DNA of 64,000 nt from Dyadobacter bucti (GTDB taxonomy: Bacteria > Bacteroidota > Bacteroidia > Cytophagales > Spirosomataceae), in the NCBI RefSeq assembly GCF_005869225.1, contig NZ_SWFP01000010.1, positions 124,001 to 188,000 on the forward strand, written 5' to 3'. Shown one piece after another: positions 62,379-64,000 of the stretch. Position 1 is the stretch's first letter, and every line of letters starts with the position of its first letter. A program made the position numbers and the translations under genes. The notes beneath the pieces were generated by a model. That model made no database searches. It had not been told where the DNA came from and was given only the letters and a program-made list of their open reading frames with translations.

Positions 62379-63830
62379 TCAGCCAACGCTGCCTTCCAGG
62401 CTGATTTCCAGTAACTTTTGAGCCTCAACGGCAAATTCCATCGGAAGCTGATTCAGTACCTCTTTTGCGTAGCCATTTACGATCAAAGCCACCGCTTGTT
62501 CCGTAGGTATGCCACGCTGGTTGCAATAGAAAAGTATGTCTTCACCGATTTTCGAAGTGGTCGCCTCATGCTCCACTGTTGCCGACGGATTACTCACCTC
62601 GATATATGGGAATGTATGGGCGCCGCATTTGTCCCCAAGCAAAAGTGAGTCGCACTGGGAGAAGTTGCGGGCTTTTTCAGCTCGTTTAAATACCTGCACC
62701 AAGCCTCTGTAAGAATTCTGGCTTTTGCCGGCGGAGATACCTTTTGAAACGATCCGGCTTTTGGTGTTTTTTCCAATGTGGATCATCTTGGTACCGGTAT
62801 CTGCCTGCTGCATATTGTTGGTTACAGCCACAGAATAGAACTCGCCGATTGAATTATCGCCTTTCAGGATCACGGAAGGATATTTCCAGGTAATCGCTGA
62901 ACCGGTCTCTACTTGTGTCCAGGAAATCTTGGAGCCCGCTCCATCGCAAATGCCGCGTTTGGTTACAAAGTTATAGATCCCACCTTTGCCGTCTTTATCG
63001 CCGGGATACCAGTTCTGAACCGTCGAATATTTGACGTTTGCATTTTCATGCGCAAAAATCTCGACCACAGCGGCATGCAATTGATTTTCGTCCCGCATAG
63101 GAGCAGTACATCCTTCCAGGTAACTTACGTGGCTGTCTGCATCACCGACGATCAGCGTACGCTCAAACTGCCCTGTTCCCGCAGCATTAATACGGAAATA
63201 GGTAGAGAGCTCCATCGGGCAACGTACCCCTTTGGGAATATAGACGAAAGACCCGTCCGAAAAAACTGCCGAGTTAAGGGCAGCATAGTAGTTGTCTTTT
63301 GGGGGAACAACTGAACCCAGGTATTTTTTTACAAGATCAGGATGTTCGCGGATTGCCTCGCTGATAGAGCAGAATATGATCCCCTTTTCCTTTAATGTTT
63401 CCTTGAAGGTCGTAAATACCGATTCTGAGTCCATTACCGCATCAACGGCAATAGGTACACCCGAAAGACGCTTTTGCTCGTTCAGAGAAATGCCCAGCCG
63501 CTCGAAAGTATTACGAAGTTCAGGATCGATATCATCGATACTTTCGACCGTTTTTTTCTTTTTCGGAGCTGAGTAGTATTTGATTTCCTGAAAATCAATT
63601 TTGGGATAATGAACATTCGGCCACTTGGGCTCGGTCATGCCAAGCCACATATGATAGGCTTTCAGTCGCCATTCCAGCATCCATTCCGGTTCATTTTTTT
63701 TAGCGGAGATAAACCTTACAATATCGTCACTGAGGCCCGCGGGGGCTTCATCCGCTTCAATATCAGTTACAAATCCATATTTGTATTCCGAACTGGTGAT
63801 TTCCTCCAACAATTCATCTTCTTTGCTCAT
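62379..63830 (-). CDS. sufB: Fe-S cluster assembly protein SufB
   Basis: A 483-aa core subunit of the SufBCD scaffold that builds Fe-S clusters. It has the usual length and the C-terminal beta-helix with FKRAEKARNFSQCDSLLLGDKCGAHTFPYIEVSNPSA as positional mark (only its ends: FKRAEKARN to EVSNPSA). NYYAALNSAVFSDGSFVYIPKGV and EGCTAPMRDENQLHAAVVE are conserved too. A terminator follows directly, and sufC/sufD are not seen downstream; in most Bacteroidota they come right after. They may lie elsewhere. Confidence 0.96.
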   Translation of the reverse strand: MSKEDELLEEITSSEYKYGFVTDIEADEAPAGLSDDIVRFISAKKNEPEWMLEWRLKAYHMWLGMTEPKWPNVHYPKIDFQEIKYYSAPKKKKTVESIDDIDPELRNTFERLGISLNEQKRLSGVPIAVDAVMDSESVFTTFKETLKEKGIIFCSISEAIREHPDLVKKYLGSVVPPKDNYYAALNSAVFSDGSFVYIPKGVRCPMELSTYFRINAAGTGQFERTLIVGDADSHVSYLEGCTAPMRDENQLHAAVVEIFAHENANVKYSTVQNWYPGDKDGKGGIYNFVTKRGICDGAGSKISWTQVETGSAITWKYPSVILKGDNSIGEFYSVAVTNNMQQADTGTKMIHIGKNTKSRIVSKGISAGKSQNSYRGLVQVFKRAEKARNFSQCDSLLLGDKCGAHTFPYIEVSNPSATVEHEATTSKIGEDILFYCNQRGIPTEQAVALIVNGYAKEVLNQLPMEFAVEAQKLLEISLEGSVG

Positions 63831-64000
63831 ATTCGTATTATTATCACACTGTGTATCCGTTGGTACTGTAACACAGAGAAATGGGATTGAGTTTAATGCG
63901 AAGGGTAAAAATACGGAAAATTGGCGACAAATCCGTGCTAGATGATAAATCCCCTCAGCCGGAAACCAAGCTAGCTGGTTCCGGCTGAGGGGATTTTATA
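63831..64000. other. end of window with a strong hairpin
   Basis: No gene. Upstream region of sufB in which I could not place a promoter with confidence. It ends in a hairpin at 63948-63996: AAATCCCCTCAGCCGGA.. pairs with ..TCCGGCTGAGGGGATTT around AAGCTAGCT. It could terminate a gene beyond the window edge. Confidence 0.6.

Overview
The window looks like a chromosome segment of a Bacteroidota bacterium of the Cytophagales/Spirosomataceae type; Dyadobacter or a close relative is my best guess. The support is a SusC/SusD pair, promoter boxes of the TAnnTTTG type, many secreted glycan-active enzymes, a long rpsP, and DUF2279, DUF4403 and DUF2027-Smr proteins. The genus is inferred from gene content only; there is no rRNA or marker comparison here. 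No phage, insertion sequence, CRISPR array or tRNA was seen.

Layout. (1) 0.3-4.6 kb: a nitrilase-family amidase, an envelope block of a GT9 heptosyltransferase-like protein and two tandem LpxL-type acyltransferases, and a small membrane protein. (2) 4.6-14.2 kb: a leftward assimilatory sulfate block, TSUP transporter - metZ - UPF0175/PIN toxin-antitoxin pair - cysH (APS reductase type) - cysD - cysN - siroheme sulfite/nitrite reductase - sumT. REP-like palindromes sit in several of its gaps. (3) 14.4-34.8 kb: a leftward 11-gene polysaccharide-utilisation-like operon, SusC, SusD, two related exported proteins with an ApbE flavinylation motif, ApbE itself, three FAD_oxidored proteins, an 861-aa exported toroid-like protein, a sodium:solute symporter and a GH2 enzyme. 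A divergent LacI-type regulator carrying an N-terminal zinc ribbon (35.2-36.3 kb) and a perfect palindrome lie at its head. (4) 36.4-40.7 kb: two GH29 alpha-L-fucosidases and a Tat-exported glycosylasparaginase, which suggests glycoprotein glycan trimming. (5) 41-46.9 kb: a sterol-desaturase-family protein, two tandem glycosyltransferase-like paralogues of unknown family, an ABC ATPase/permease pair, an SDR and a YiaAB-domain protein. (6) 47-64 kb: mainly core genes, fabG, a VWA membrane protein, DUF2279, Smr, DUF4403, rnpB, an OmpA-family protein, rpsP-rimM-trmD, GNAT, a RluD-like synthase, a PLP deaminase, a CPA2 antiporter and sufB.

Most interesting: region 3 reads as a flavin-based extracytoplasmic glycan-oxidation system. 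SusC/D would import or capture the glycan. Secreted FAD enzymes (one Tat, one Sec) would oxidise it. ApbE would attach FMN covalently to the two D-x-x-[S/T]-G-A-T proteins, which could act as electron carriers. The symporter, the GH2 and a cytoplasmic FAD enzyme would finish the job. Gene content and motifs are read directly from the sequence; the electron-transfer role is inference. Second in interest are the zinc-ribbon/LacI fusion, a toxin-antitoxin pair translationally linked to cysH, and a TSUP transporter carrying what looks like part of a siroheme-synthase dehydrogenase domain.
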